A stretch of DNA of 34,500 nucleotides from Adiantum capillus-veneris (GCA_014529385.2 CM043970.1:69714567-69749066), one strand, 5' to 3'; counted from the stretch's first letter, positions 11,651-23,560 are shown. Numbers and translations: made by a program. Notes: generated from the letters alone by a model not told the origin.

Positions 11651-11772
11651 CTTTTAACACCATTTTAGATGAAATGGGAAAATCCCACAACTTTGGGACT
11701 AATTTCAACGCCTATGGATTCCTATTTTCCATTAAATTTGAAAAATTTTCATTTATTTTGGGAATGTGACAA
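11651..11772. other. Spacer between gypsy fragment and tandem repeat
   Basis: AT-rich sequence with no open frame. Parts near 11683-11760 loosely resemble the repeat units that follow, so this may be a decayed repeat unit. Confidence 0.4.
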
Positions 11773-12046
11773 AGAGATAGATTCTCAAGAAAATGGTGGT
11801 GTTGAGAAACACCTTTTAAATTTTTTATTTTTATGTGGGTGTTTCAAAACACTTCATAAAAGAGATGGATTCTCAAGAAAATGGTGGTGTTGAGAAACAC
11901 CTTTTAAATTTTTATTTTTATGTGGGTGTTTCAAAACACTTCATAAAAGAGATAGATTCCCAAGAAAATGGTGGTGTTGAGAAACACCTTTTAGAATTTT
12001 TATTTTTATGTGGGTGTTTAAAAATACTTCATAAAATCATACATAA
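11773..12046. repeat. Three tandem 87-88-bp repeats
   Basis: ATTCTCAAGAAAATGGTGGT recurs at 11781 and 11869, and with one change at 11956, a period of 88 then 87. Each unit carries short inverted pieces around the phrase GTGTTGAGAAACACC and ends in a T-rich stretch. The array lies directly downstream of the DUF7869-type gene on the opposite strand and could contain its 3' end. Confidence 0.85.
11999..12004 (-). terminator. Possible polyadenylation signal for the DUF7869-type gene
   Basis: AATAAA on the minus strand, about 95 bases past the stop codon at 12100-12102. The position is suitable for a plant near-upstream element, but the local sequence is T-rich, so it could be chance. Confidence 0.35.
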
Positions 12047-12099
12047 GCTAGGGAAATAAAACAATGAGCAAGATATGAAATGCTATTCAATTTCTCCTA

Positions 12100-15000
12100 T
12101 TAAGCTAGCCTGTGCCTTCTCCATGACATTTGATGGGATCTTGATTGTTTCCGCAATTCTTCCACCCCTTGGAGTCCATGACCATACAATTGTATCAACA
12201 CACTTCCAGCGTTTGGGTCAGCAAGATTGCAGCACCAACTCTTTTTCCAACAATCCTCATACTGTTCTTGGATTGTGGCATTTCGTTTTTGATGTTTTGG
12301 TGCCCAATACTGAATCAGAACTTTCTTGTAGTTAGGAGATGATTTGTCTACATCAACGTTTGACTCTGCCACTCCTAGCCATATCGGATATTCAGGATCT
12401 GCGGGTCTCACAAGAACAAGATCCCCTTTTCTTACATCAATTTGAGGCCTAAAGGCCTCTTGTGGCCTTGCACTTTGAGGACCAACATAGTGATCATTCA
12501 ATTCTTCATATCCTTGAAACTCATCTCTGTCTTCCTCTATCTCTTGCATTCTATGACTCCCTACAGTCTTTGGCCAAAATGTTGTATATTCACCAATGTG
12601 TTTATTGGTTGGTTGTTCAAGCTCATTGATTATGTTTTGCCAATAAGTGATAACAGGCTCCATGTATTTTGTGGAGTCATGGTCCTTTCCCTTTAATAGA
12701 GAACATCTTTTCCAAAATTCAAGATATGACTTAATCCCTTGAATAACAAGCGGACTATCTCTCACATAGTCTGCTATAGGTACCACATCTGGACAGCCTG
12801 TTGGTAATTTTGGTTTTCCCTAGTCATCTTTTTTCCACAACTCAATTCCCGACTCCTTTGGCATCCAATCGGGTGATTTGGGATGAATTTTGTACTGCAT
12901 TACTGGGACTTCACCTTGCATATAGAAACGAAATTGAAGTGTCTTAGAGTGTCCGACTAGAGCATCTTGTCCGTCACACATGTACCCTTGCACAAAGGAT
13001 TTAAAGTCGGGAACTTGTGTCATCAAAAATGGTGTTGGAGCTGAGCTTTCACATTTTTGAAAATGTTCCATCAGATGTGGAAAAGTGAATGTCATTCCTA
13101 TTCGCAATCTTTCTGAGAACCTACTAAACATTGCATCTATGTCCTCATGTGTATGACCCACCATTAAGAATCCCAAATGCACGGTTTTGAAAACTCCTTT
13201 TGCTACTAACAAGGATAAGTATGCAAACAAATATCGATTTTTATTCTCTCCTGCACAATTATCTAGCTGTAGCAAAAGATTCTCAGGCAATTTTTGAAAT
13301 ACAGGAGTGGATATGGTATTCACAACACATTGAGAGGAAGTTGATTGTATGTGTACAATCTCTTCATTACATCCCTGGATGGCCAACGGTGGTGTCATTG
13401 TTGATGCATTTCTCTCACTCTCTTGATTCATTTTGTTTTGGAGGTCTAGAGCTCTCCTTGAGTTCAATGCATTGAATAACGTTACATTGCTGCGTGGCAT
13501 ACCGTCATGGCATAAATCTCCTTGTCCATGGTTTTCTGTTCTTCCCAGATTCTGTAAGCATAATGCAAGGGAACCAATTGTAGCATTGGGATCTGAAGTC
13601 CATAGACCATTAAGTGAGAAGTAACCATACATTCCATGACCATGTCCATGTGTTATTATACGTGCTAATGATACTTGGAATTGATATGCATTCGCATAAT
13701 CTTTTGAGTTCACACGCAACCTAGGTATTGCTGTCTTTTTTTGATCCATTTTATCATGTATAATGCATAAATACTTATCCTTTTGCAACTGGGAGAACTT
13801 ACGCCAGGTGTAGTACACATTCCTACAACTTTGTTGTTGCAACATGTGAATTCGACGTTCATCCTTCAAACGTGCAATCATCTCGTCATCCTTTGTTGAC
13901 TCTAGTTGAGACTTTATCCGACTAGACACAACACATTTGGAGAACTCACTTGTTTTTGACAATGTCACATTAGCAAACTCTGTATTCCAAATCCTATTGA
14001 ATGTCGTGCTAGACATTGGCTTGAGACTCATACTGTCAAGTGTTTTATTGACATCATGTAAAATGTCTACTTGCTTGTACGTGTTTGGTATTGCAAGAAA
14101 AGTTTCCCTAGTACCATCTTCCATGGTTCTACTCTTATGTGGCATTCTCTCCGAGTTTTCATCAACAAAAGAGCGCATCAATGCCCTTCCCATTTCTGTA
14201 TGGTCTCTTCCTTTTCTCATGACACCATCATTACCATGCACTAAGCGTCTAACCCCATTCTCAAAATGTTCACGGTAATGATAAAATGAAGTTTTTGGAA
14301 TGCCATGAATTTCGTACCAAGCTCTACTGCAAACCTCACTGCCATTAAAAGAAAACACATAGCATGTCTTTGTAGTTGTTTTGTTCTCACGCCATGTAGT
14401 CAACATTGTATCATACACATAGTTTGTTCTATTTTGCAAACTCTGTCCCCAAAATTCATTGCGCATAGCCATGACCTTATCTCGATTGGCATATTGACAA
14501 CACCTTTTGGAACAACAATCTATGGTTGAAACAAGCTGGACAGATGCTAGAGATGCTTGATTGGATCTCTTAGAAGCTTTCACTAACATTTTTGGCTTCC
14601 TATTCACAAAGTAATATTTTCGCTTTTTTGAAATAGGCTCTACCAAATAATCTGATTCAATGCATATGTCTTGTAACGCATGCATAGCATGTAGATCCTC
14701 ATAGCATAACAATTCTTTTCCATCCATAGTTGTCACTCTCTTGATAGGCCAACAAACTAGATTACTGCTGCATACACTAGCTTATGCAGAAATAGTAGCC
14801 TCATCTGCATAGGATGTTTCGATACCAATACCAATGTTATCTTCACCTAGCTCACCAAAGTTTACAGAGTCAAACGGACACACGTACATGACAACCCCTT
14901 CGGCTACTACATGTGTTTTACTTTCATCCCAAAGTTGAACCCTCTTATCCTTCCAAACCTCTCTGTAGCTCGTTCCATTACATTGTGCATCCAATGCTCC

Positions 15001-15306
15001 TTCTGCTTTGTCAGCCTCATGCATAGAAGCCCCTTTGTACTGGATCTCATTTATATGCTGCAACAACCCACTACTCCATTTCACAATACTATGAAAAGCA
15101 TCTCCCATTGTCAATGCATCCATTGTTGGAAAAGGGATGAGTGCTTTCTTTTCAAAACACAAATCAACTGACACCGATACATTGCCTTCCCCAATAAGCA
15201 TTCCAGAAAAATATGCACTTGGATTTATTTCAAATACAGTCCCAATGGCAACCTTTTGTGTCACTACAAACATGCACACTCTATCACCATGATTGAAATT
15301 AGCCAT
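12100..15306 (-). pseudogene. DUF7869-type transposase-like protein, two in-frame stops
   Basis: A single minus-strand frame of 1069 codons from ATG 15306-15304 to the stop at 12102-12100 is broken only by TAA 14784-14782 (codon 175) and TAG 12822-12820 (codon 829). Residues 1 to about 90 resemble DUF8039 of plant transposon proteins (VAIGTV, IPFPTMDALTMGDAFHSIV). Next come a cysteine cluster CCSKRCC (264-270), a CSRAW...GIPKTSFYHYREHF helix-turn-helix-like stretch (about 325-350), HDKMDQKK with D518, then LDNCAGENKN (D682) and VGHTHEDIDAMFSRF (717-727), the signature of DUF7869. The spaced acidic residues suggest an RNase H-like DDE/D fold (inference). The C-terminal part (from codon 841) has a hydrophobic, tryptophan-rich module (YPIWLGV, VLIQYWAP). 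The start follows a splice-acceptor-like TTCTTGCAG. Role: probably the transposase of a DNA element; the family has no proven function that I know of. Confidence 0.75.
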
Positions 15307-15308
15307 AC

Positions 15309-15330
15309 CTGCAAGAAGATTGCAAGAATA
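15309..15330 (-). other. Likely 3' splice site upstream of the DUF7869-type start
   Basis: On the minus strand, a pyrimidine-rich run ends CTTCTTGCAG, with the exon beginning at 15308 and the first ATG two bases later. An acceptor this close to the first ATG implies an upstream leader exon separated by an intron lying in the satellite. The donor was not located. Confidence 0.5.
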
Positions 15331-15354
15331 ATTGTTAAACAAACCGCTTGCAGA

Positions 15355-15830
15355 GTATATTGATTTACGTATGACCCTAGTGCCATAAGATCTCCAAATG
15401 AAACATACGACAATGTATGGCCCTTGAGCTTATACATTGCAATCCCATGACCCTAGGGCCATAGGATCTGCATATGAAACATACGACAATGTATGGCCCT
15501 TGAGCTTATACATTACAACCCCATGACCCTAGGGCTATAGGATTTCCAAATGGAACATAGGGCAACGTATGGCCCTTGAGCTTATACATTGACACCCTAT
15601 GGCCCTAGGGCCACAAGACTTAAAAACATACAAAAAGACAACCTATGTCCCTAAGCCAAAGGGTGTGAGCATTGACACCCTATGGTTCTAGAGCCACAAG
15701 ACTTCAAAACATACAAAAAGACAACCTATGGCCCTAAGCCCAAGGGTGTGAGCATTGACACCCTATGACCCTAGGGCCACAAGACTTCAAAACATACAAA
15801 ACGACAACCTATGGCCACGATGTCAAAGGT
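15355..15830. repeat. Satellite block, 80-85-bp units
   Basis: Three units of the type 'ccctagggccataggatttccaa...cttgagcttatacatt' (about 15373-15600) are followed by three of the type 'ggccacaagacttcaaaacatacaaaaagacaacctatg...' (about 15590-15830). Every unit contains one version of the palindromic core CCCTATGGCCCT plus its reverse complement, often mutated. Confidence 0.85.
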
Positions 15831-17000
15831 GGCCAAGATATCAATGCAGCCCCATGGCCCTAGGGCCATGGGATCTCTATATGGAACATGTGGCACCCTA
15901 TGGCCCTTGAGCTTATACATTGCCACCCCATGACCCTAGGGCCATAGGATTTCCAAATGGAACATAGGCAATGTATGGCCCTTGAGCTTATACATTGCCA
16001 CCCTATGGCCCTAGGGCCACAAGATCTCACAACATACAATAAGATAACCTAAGGCCCCTAAGCTCAAGGGTGTGTGTTCAAGAGTGGCCAAGATATCAAT
16101 GCAGCCCTAGGGCCATAGGATCTCTATATGGGACATGTGGCACCCCATGACCCTAGGGCCATAGGATTTCCAAATGGAACATAGGCAATGTATGGCCCTT
16201 GAGCTTATACATTGCCACCCTATGGCCCTAGGGCCACAAGATCTCACAACATACAATAAGAGAACCTAAGGCCCCTAAGCTCAAGGGTGTGGGTTCAAGG
16301 GTGGCCAAGATATCAATGCAGCCCCATGGCCCTAGGGCCATAGGATCTCTATATGGGACATGTGGCACCCCATGACCCTAGGGCCATAGGATTTCCAAAT
16401 GGAACATAGGCAATGTATGGCCCTTGAGCTTATACATTGCCACCCTATGGCCCTAGGGCCACAAGATCTCACAACATACAATAAGAGAACCTAAGGCCCC
16501 TAAGCTCAAGGGTGTGGGTTCAAGGGTGGCCAAGATATCAATGCAGCCCCATGGCCCTAGGGCCATAGGATCTCTATATGGGACATGTGGCACCCATGAC
16601 CCTAGGGCCATAGGATTTCCAAATGGAACATAGGCAATGTATGGCCCTTGAGCTTATACATTGCCATCGTATGGCCCTAGGGCCACAAGATCTCACAACA
16701 TACAATAAGAGAACCTAAGGCCCCTAAGATCAAGGGTGTGGGTTTAAGGGTGGCCAAGATATCAATGCAGCCCCATGGCCCTAGGGCCATAGGATCTCTA
16801 TATGGGACATGTGGCACCCCATGACCCTAGGGCCATAGGATTTCCAAATGGAACATAGGCAATGTATGGCCCTTGAGCTTATGCATTGCCACCCCATTAC
16901 CCTAGGGCCATAGGATTTCCGAATGGAACATAGGCAATGTATGGCCATTGAGCTTATACATTGCCACCCCATGGCCCTAGGGCAGTAGAATCTCCATATG
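15820..17000. repeat. Higher-order satellite repeat, about 224 bp
   Basis: The phrase GGCCAAGATATCAATGCAGC recurs at about 15831, 16086, 16303, 16528 and 16752, giving spacings of 255, 217, 225 and 224. Each higher-order unit holds three palindromic cores with different linkers. The three right-hand copies are nearly identical, so this block was amplified more recently than its neighbours. Confidence 0.88.
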
Positions 17001-17445
17001 GGACATGTGGCACCCTATGGCCCTTGAGCTTACATATTGCCACCCCATGACCCTAGGGCCATAGGATCTCCAACTACAAAGTAGGGCAACGTATGGCTCT
17101 TGAGCTTATACATTGTCGTTGACCTAGGGCCATAGGATCTCCAACTAGAACATAGGGCTATGTATTGGAGCTTATCTATTGTCTCCCCTAAACCCTAGGG
17201 CCATAGGATTTCCAAATGGAATATAGGGCAACTTATGGCTCTTGAGCTTATACATTGCCACCCTATGGCCCTAGGTCCACAAGCTTTCACATTGCCACCA
17301 TAGGGCCACAAGGATCTCACAAGATAGAAGAAGAAAACCCTAGGACATAGGATTTTCAAATGGAACTGAGTGAATGCTTTGATCCTTGACCTCCAACATT
17401 GCCGTCCTATGGTGTGAGCCCAGGGGTGGCTTAGGTGTCTTCATA
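17001..17445. repeat. Degenerate end of left satellite array
   Basis: The palindromic core and the 'cttgagcttatacattg' phrase continue but with more substitutions and irregular spacing, fading out near 17445. This is the usual pattern at the edge of a satellite. Confidence 0.75.
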
Positions 17446-17739
17446 ACAATTTCGGGCATTCAAGGGATATCCGCAAGTGGCATAAATTTAAAAAATAATT
17501 TAAAAAAATAAAAAAAAATTACGCTACGACAAACTTTGTCATAATGGGTTTTCAAATACACTTATTGATATCGGACAAAAAAATAGCGCACAATTTTCGG
17601 GATAATTTTTTTAAAATCTAGCTATTTTCAGTGTATTTTTTACTATGCAGATTTTGATTCTGAAGTCAAATTTTGCTTCATGGTGTTAAGTATGGAGCCT
17701 GATTTACCCTTGTAATTTTATGTGGTAAAAGCGCACATT
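17446..17739. other. AT-rich non-satellite sequence
   Basis: No palindromic core and no open frame of note. It contains the near-palindrome CGACAAACTTTGTCATAATG (about 17527) and an A-rich stretch at about 17488-17518. Confidence 0.5.
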
Positions 17740-18121
17740 TGTAAGGCCCCCATTATGAGGAGAAGCCATCATGCGTGAAGGAAAATCACTCACCGGAAAC
17801 CAAAATTTTCACGGACAAGAATCAAGGGCAACTTTAAAGGCCTCGAGGGCGGAGGCCCCCGAGACTTTTTTTTTCGCCGGAATATTCTTTTTCGCCGGAA
17901 TATTATAGCCGGACGGCGGCCGGAAAGTGGTCGGAAAACAACTGGTCGGTTGGCCGGTGGTCGGAAGTCAATGGCCGGTGGCCGGTGGCCGAATTCAAAA
18001 GCGGACTTGTATTCTCAAGGGCAGCCACACATGGGCGGATTGGAGGGTCCGATTTGGACTTATTCGCACAAGGGCGGCTACACATGGCTGTCTCTCATAA
18101 GAGAGGGCAACCCTTTTGGCC

Positions 18122-18130
18122 TATAAAAGG
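18122..18130 (+). promoter_or_regulatory. TATA box candidate
   Basis: TATAAAAGG in a locally GC-richer setting, followed about 30 bases later by ACACACATTTCATAG, a plausible start region. It could drive a leader exon for the plus-strand ParB/methyltransferase-like gene, or belong to a solo LTR. Confidence 0.4.
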
Positions 18131-18328
18131 AGGCCATTTCTACACACATTTCATAGTGTGAAGTTGATGCAACAAGGTGAGTGTGAGGTGGTGAGAGTGA
18201 AGCAAGGCGGGAGCTCCATTAAGGGTATAATCCCTTTGTAAATTACTTCTTGTTTTGAAGTACTAAAGCCATTGAGTGGCTGCTTTCCCGTGGACGTAGC
18301 CCACATTGGGTGAACCACGTATATCGTG

Positions 18329-18332
<4 letters not shown>

Positions 18333-18380
<48 letters not shown>
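18333..18380 (+). repeat. (CT)24 microsatellite
   Basis: An uninterrupted CT run of 48 bases. CT microsatellites are common in plant 5' leaders and promoters; here one lies about 200 bases after a TATA box. Confidence 0.97.
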
Positions 18381-18383
<3 letters not shown>

Positions 18384-18689
18384 CTATAATCTCGTGTATG
18401 TAAATCTGTCTCTCTCCATTAAGTAATCTACTCAATTATCTATTTAGCTACGTCTTATTTCCTAACACATGGGTGTCGTTCCACTCGTACTACAAAGATA
18501 TGGACATTGACAAAGCCTTGCACCAACTTCTTTTTTTTCCATACTCTTTTTTTTTTTTTTTTAAAAGCTCTTTCAATTTCGGAGCCAACGAGCTATGTCT
18601 CATTTTCGCACAAAGCTTAGAAACTCTAGTAATCTCGACTGCAAACCCGTGAGAACAACCCCTACATTCAAAATTCAAATTTTGAATTT

Positions 18690-19047
18690 CTAACCTAACC
18701 TAACTAACCTTATCTCTCTCTTTCTCTCTCTACCACAATTTTTTCCACGCTATCGCTCTCTTTCTCTCTCTCGTTTCTTTCTCGAAACCTACACAAAAAC
18801 CTGCACACACAGAGCTTGTCTTTCTCTGTCTCTCTCTCCCTCTCTCCCTACGCATACAGTTCTACGCCATCATTGCGACGCGCACACAGATCTACGCAAA
18901 GCCATCGCCACAACCTTCAACAGAAGGACTGCTGTCGTGACCTCCCAAACACAGATCTGTTACCATCATCGTCGCGGCCTCAACACACCTAAGTTACTGC
19001 TTGCTACTGCTGCAGCCGGTTTTCATCAAACACAGATTTACTCCGAG
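18690..19047 (+). other. Candidate 5' leader exon ending in a splice donor
   Basis: A CT- and CA-rich, ATG-poor stretch typical of plant 5' untranslated exons ends CCGAG at 19047 and is followed by GTAACTTG, a fair donor. The next strong plus-strand acceptor before an ATG is TTTTTACAG at 23815, which would make a 4768-base intron containing the whole right satellite array. The pairing is inference; the two sites are seen. Confidence 0.35.
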
Positions 19048-19740
19048 GTAACTTGTAGAAACCCTAATCTTTTTTCTTAATTCGGTTTTAACTATTCTTA
19101 ATCTAATTACGTTTTAGCTAAGTTGTGAATCACCTCTCTCTAGAACAATAAACAAAAATCATTAATTACATCTCTAAAACTGTAAAATTGTAGACTGTAG
19201 AACTATAAAACAGAAAAATCTCTAATTAGAGATCTAAAACTGTAATACAGAATACTCTAATTAGAGACCTAAAAATATAAAACAGAAGACACTAATTAGG
19301 GACCTAAATTTGTAAAACCAAAAACTCTTATTAGGGACCTAAATCTGTAAAACTGAAAACTCCTCATAAGTGACCTAATGTTGTAAAATTGTAAAACTCT
19401 AATTGCAAACATCTCTAATTACAACAAAAAATTGTAAACCTGCAAATGCAAAAGACAACAACTACAGAAAATGTTGAAACTATGGATACCTGTAATTGGG
19501 TTGTGGGGAGTTGGGCACACGTTGTAAGAGGACGAGTAGAGCACGCTGTTGTATGAGGATGGATTAGGGTTCGGTTTTCCAGGAGGATGGGAAAAAAAAA
19601 GAGGCAAGAAGGTGGGAAAGAAAGTGTACACTATATGTGCTTGTAAGATATGGTGTAATATAGTTTCTTTAAATTCATTTGTAGTCACTAAAATAAAACT
19701 AGACATTGAATCTTTAGAAGGGCAGACAGGGTGTGGCTAC
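19048..19740. other. AT-rich spacer with 40-bp degenerate repeats
   Basis: Between about 19150 and 19410 the phrase 'attagagacctaaaactgtaaaacagaa' recurs roughly six times with a period near 40 and many substitutions. The rest (19440-19740) has no repeat and no convincing gene. The open frame at 19549-19782 runs into satellite and is not called. Confidence 0.55.
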
Positions 19741-21130
19741 ATAGGGTTTCACCTCATACTAAAGAGTAACATATGGCCCTAAGGCACCCTATGACCATAA
19801 GGCCATAGGGTGGTCTCACATCTTACTATAGGGTGACCAATGTCCCATCTGGCCATAGGGTGCCAATGTACAATCTCAAGGGTCATAGGGTTCCCTATGT
19901 TCCTATTGAAGATCCTATGGCCATAGGGCCATAGGATCTCCAAAACATATATATGGCACTATGGCCATAGGATCACATGGTGCTCTATGTACGATCTAGA
20001 GACCTTGTGGCCCAAGGGCCTTAGGGTGGCAATGTACAATCTCAAGGGCCATAGGGTTCCCTACGTTCCTTTTGGAGATAGGGTGGCACTAGGGCCATAG
20101 AATCTCCAAAAGCAACATAAAGAACCTAGGGCCATAGGATCAAAGGGTGACCTATTGGAGACCTTGTGGCCCAAGGGCCATAGTGTGGGAATGTACAATC
20201 TCAAGGGCCATAGGGTTCCCTATGTTCCTTTTGGAGATCCTATGGTCCTCGAGCCATAGGATCTCCAAAATGAACATATGGCCCTACGGACATAGGATCA
20301 CAGGGTTCCCTATGTTCCTTTTGGAGATCCTATGGTCCTCGGGCCATAGGATCTCCAAAAGGAACATAGGGCCCTACGGACATAGGATCACAGGGTGCCC
20401 CATGTCCCATCAAGATACAGTGTGGCCCAAGGGCCATAGGATGGCAATGTACAATCTCAAGGGCCATATGGTTCCCTCTATGCTACTTCTGAAGATCCTA
20501 TGGCCCTAGCGCCATAAAATCTCCAAAAGGAACATAAGGAACCTATGGCCATAGGATCAAAAGGTGCCCTATGTTCCACCTTGAGACCTTGTGGCCCAAG
20601 GGCCATAGGGTGTATTTGTACAATCTCAAGGGCCATAGGGTTCCATATGTTTTTTTTGGAGATCCTATGGCCCTATATCCATAGGATCACAGGGTGCCCT
20701 ATGTCCCATCTAGAGACCTTGTGGCCCAAGGGCCATAGGGTGACAACCTACAATTTGAAGGGCCATAGGATTCCCTATGTTCCCTAGGGTCACAAGGTGC
20801 CCTACGTTCCATTTGAAGACCCTATGGCCCAAGTTCCATAGGGTGGCAATGTACAATCACAAGGGCCATATGATTCCCTATGTTCCTTTTGGAGATCCTA
20901 TGGCCCTAGAGCCCTAGGTGCATGGGGCTACCATGGTGCTCGTTAATATGCACCATGGTGTACCCTATGTACGTAGGCCACCCTCGGGCCCTGGATGCCC
21001 TCTTTCCCATCTAAAGACCTTGTGGTCCAAGGGCCATAGGGTGACAATCTACAATCTCAAGGGCCATAGGATTCCCTATGTTCCCTAGGGTCACAAGGTG
21101 CCCTACTTTCCATCTGAAACAATGAGGGCA
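19741..21130. repeat. Right satellite array, first subfamily
   Basis: Units combine the palindromic core with phrases such as 'ttccctatgttccttttggagatcctatgg', 'gaccttgtggcccaagggccatagggtg' and 'caatgtacaatctcaagggcc'. Palindromic cores are spaced roughly 30-90 bases apart. Open frames here are repeat artefacts. Confidence 0.85.
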
Positions 21131-23560
21131 CCTTGTGGCCTTCGGGCCACAAGGTGCCCTCATAGGATCTCTATGTAGAGCATAGAGAGCATAGGATCTC
21201 TATATCTCTACAATCTTCGGGCCATAGGATCTCTATGTAGAGCATAGAGAGCTTCTTACTAGCATAGAGGGAACCCTATGTCCTTTAGCCCACAAGGTCT
21301 CCTCAATATAGAGAAAATAGTGTTTTTTACTGGCATAGAGAGCACCCTATGGACCTGGGTCCATAGGTTGCCAAAAAACTGTCATGAATGGTTTCTTTAA
21401 GATGTGTAGAGCATAGAGAGGTTCTTACAAGAATACAGGGGACTCTATGGCTTGAAGGCCATAGGCTCCCAATATGGAGCATAGATCGGTTCTTACTAGC
21501 ATAGCGAGACCAAATAGTGCTTTATACATGGGCCCTTAAGGTGTCAAAACAATGAGGGTTTTTTAAAAACAATGAGTGCACCTTGTGGCCTTGGGGCCAT
21601 AGGATGTCAATTTAGAGCATAGAGCATAGAGAGCTTCTTACTACCATAGAGGGAACCCTATGGCCTTCAAGCCACAGGGTCTCAATATAGAGAAAACAGA
21701 GGTTCTAGCATAGAGGGGACCCTATGGCCTTCAGCCCACAAGGTCTCATCAATATAGAGCAATAGTGTTTTTTACTGGCATATAGAGCACCCTATGGCCC
21801 TGGGTCCATAGGTTGCCAAAAAAACCCTCATGAAGGGTCTCTTTAAAACATACAAGGCACCTTGTGCCCTTAGGGTCATAAGATGTGTAGAGCATAGAGA
21901 GGTTCTTACTAGCATACATAGAACCCTATGGCCTGAACGCCATAGGGTCCCAATATATAGCATAGATCGGTTCTTGCTAGCATAGAGAGACCAAATAGTG
22001 CTTTATACTTGGGAGCATAATGTGCCAAAACAATGAGGGTTTTTACAAAACTATGAGGGCACCTTGTGGCCTTGGGGCCATAGGATGTCAATATAGAGCA
22101 TAGAGCATAGAGAGCTTCTTACTATCATAGAGGGAACCCTATGGCCTGAAGGCCATAGGGTGTCAACATAGAGAAAACAGAGGTTCTTACTAGCATAGAG
22201 GGGACCCTATGGCCTTCAGCCCACAAGGTCTCCTCAATGGCATAGAGAGAATCCTATGGCCCTGGGTCCATGGGTTGCCAAAAAACCCTCATGAAGGGTT
22301 TCTTCAGAACATATAGGATGTGTATAACATAGAGAGTTACTTACTAGCTTAGGGGGGACCCTATGGCCTTCAGGCCATAGGGTGCCAATATAGAGCATAG
22401 ATCGGTTCTTACTAACATAAAGAGACCAAATAGTGCTTTATACATGGGGCCATAGGATGTCAATATAGAGCATAGAGCATAGAGATCTTCTTACTAGCAT
22501 ACAAGGAACCCTATGGCCTTCAGGCCACAGGGTGTCAATGTAGAGAAAACAGAGGTTCTCACTAGCATAGAGGGGAACCTATGGCCTTCAGCCCACAAAG
22601 TCTCCAGAATATAGAGCAAATAGTCTTTTTACTAGCATAGAGAGCACCCTATGGCCCTGGGTCCATAGGTTGCCAAAAAACCCTCCTAAAGGTTTTCTTC
22701 AAAACATAGAGGGCAACTTGTGGCCTTGGGGTCATCGGATGTATAGAGCATAGAGAGGTTCTTACTAGCATACAGGGGACCCTATGGCCTTCAAGCCAAA
22801 GGGTGCCAATATAGAGCATGGAGAGACTCTTACTAGAATATAGGGGACCATATGGCTTTCAAGTCACATGGTGCCAATATAGAGCAAATAGTGTTTTTAC
22901 TAGCATAAAGAACATCGTGGCCTAGGGGGATTGGTTGTCAAAAATCCATCATAGAAGGATTCCTATGGCCTTCAGCCCACAAGGTCTTCTCAATATAGAG
23001 CGAATAGTATTTTTCATTGGCATACAGAGCACCCTTGGGGCCCTTGAGACCAACCCTATGGCCTTCAGGCCTTAGGGAGCTAATATAGAGCATGGTTCTT
23101 TATATTGGCATAGAGAGCTATGGCCCTAGGGCCATAGCAAAACAATGAGGTGTTTTTGGAAACGATGAGGGCACCTTGTGGTCTTGGGGCCATAGAAAGT
23201 CAATCTAGATCATAGAGCATAGACGATAGAGCATAGAGCACAAAGAGATTCTTAGTAGCATAGAGGGAACCCTATGACCTTCAGGCCACAGGGTGCCATT
23301 ATAGAGTAAATAGAGGTTCTTACTAGCATAGAGGGGACCCTATGGACTTCATCCCACAAGGTCTCCTCAATATAGATCAAATAGTGGTTTTTACTTGCAT
23401 GGAGAGAACCATATGGCCCTAGGGTCATAGTTTACCAGAAAACCCTCATGAAGTGTTTCTTTAAAACATTGTGGCCTTGGGGCCATAGGATGCCAATGTA
23501 GAGCATAGAGAGGTTCTTACTAGCATGCAGGGGACCCTATGGACTTTAGGCCACAGATTG
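21131..23560. repeat. Right satellite array, higher-order unit about 400-460 bp
   Basis: The phrase AACCCTCATGAAGGGT, or a variant, occurs near 21378, 21824, 22283, 22679 and 23442. Spacings of about 446, 459 and 396, then a longer gap, indicate a higher-order unit. Within it, 'agcatagagagcttcttactagcatagaggg' alternates with palindromes of the type CCCTATGGCCTTCAGGCC. Many units carry GGCCTTCAGGCC in place of GGCCCTAGGGCC, a second palindromic variant. Confidence 0.8.

Larger units (their letters stand above)
17740..18467 (+). mobile_element. Possible solo LTR or gene promoter
   Basis: The segment begins TGTAAGGCCCCC and ends TTTCCTAACA, compatible with an LTR's TG...CA ends. It has a TATA box (18122), GC-rich CCGG-bearing sequence around 17875-17990, and a long CT run. 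CACAT occurs on both sides (17734-17738 and 18466-18470) but overlaps the presumed ends, so a target duplication is uncertain. No partner LTR or internal region is present. The alternative is that this is the promoter of a plus-strand transcript. Confidence 0.3.

Noticed and set aside
12820-12822. Programmed stop-codon readthrough in the DUF7869-type gene
   Set aside because: The context after TAG (GGA AAA) is not a known leaky context, and a second stop (TAA) also interrupts the frame; decay is simpler.
16781-16972. Open frames inside the satellite (also 20147-20509, 20545-20787 and 21772-22091)
   Set aside because: They encode low-complexity repeats of the satellite phrase and appear in several frames; these are artefacts of tandem repetition.
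15355-17000. CRISPR-like repeat/spacer look of the satellite
   Set aside because: Linkers between palindromic cores are themselves repeated and related, units vary in length, no cas gene is present, and the window is plant nuclear DNA.
15590-17445. Telomere-like repeat
   Set aside because: CCCTAGGG and CCCTAAG occur, but there is no run of the plant telomere unit CCCTAAA.
19549-19782. 77-codon plus-strand frame at the satellite border
   Set aside because: Half of it is satellite sequence; no family resemblance and no splice or promoter support.
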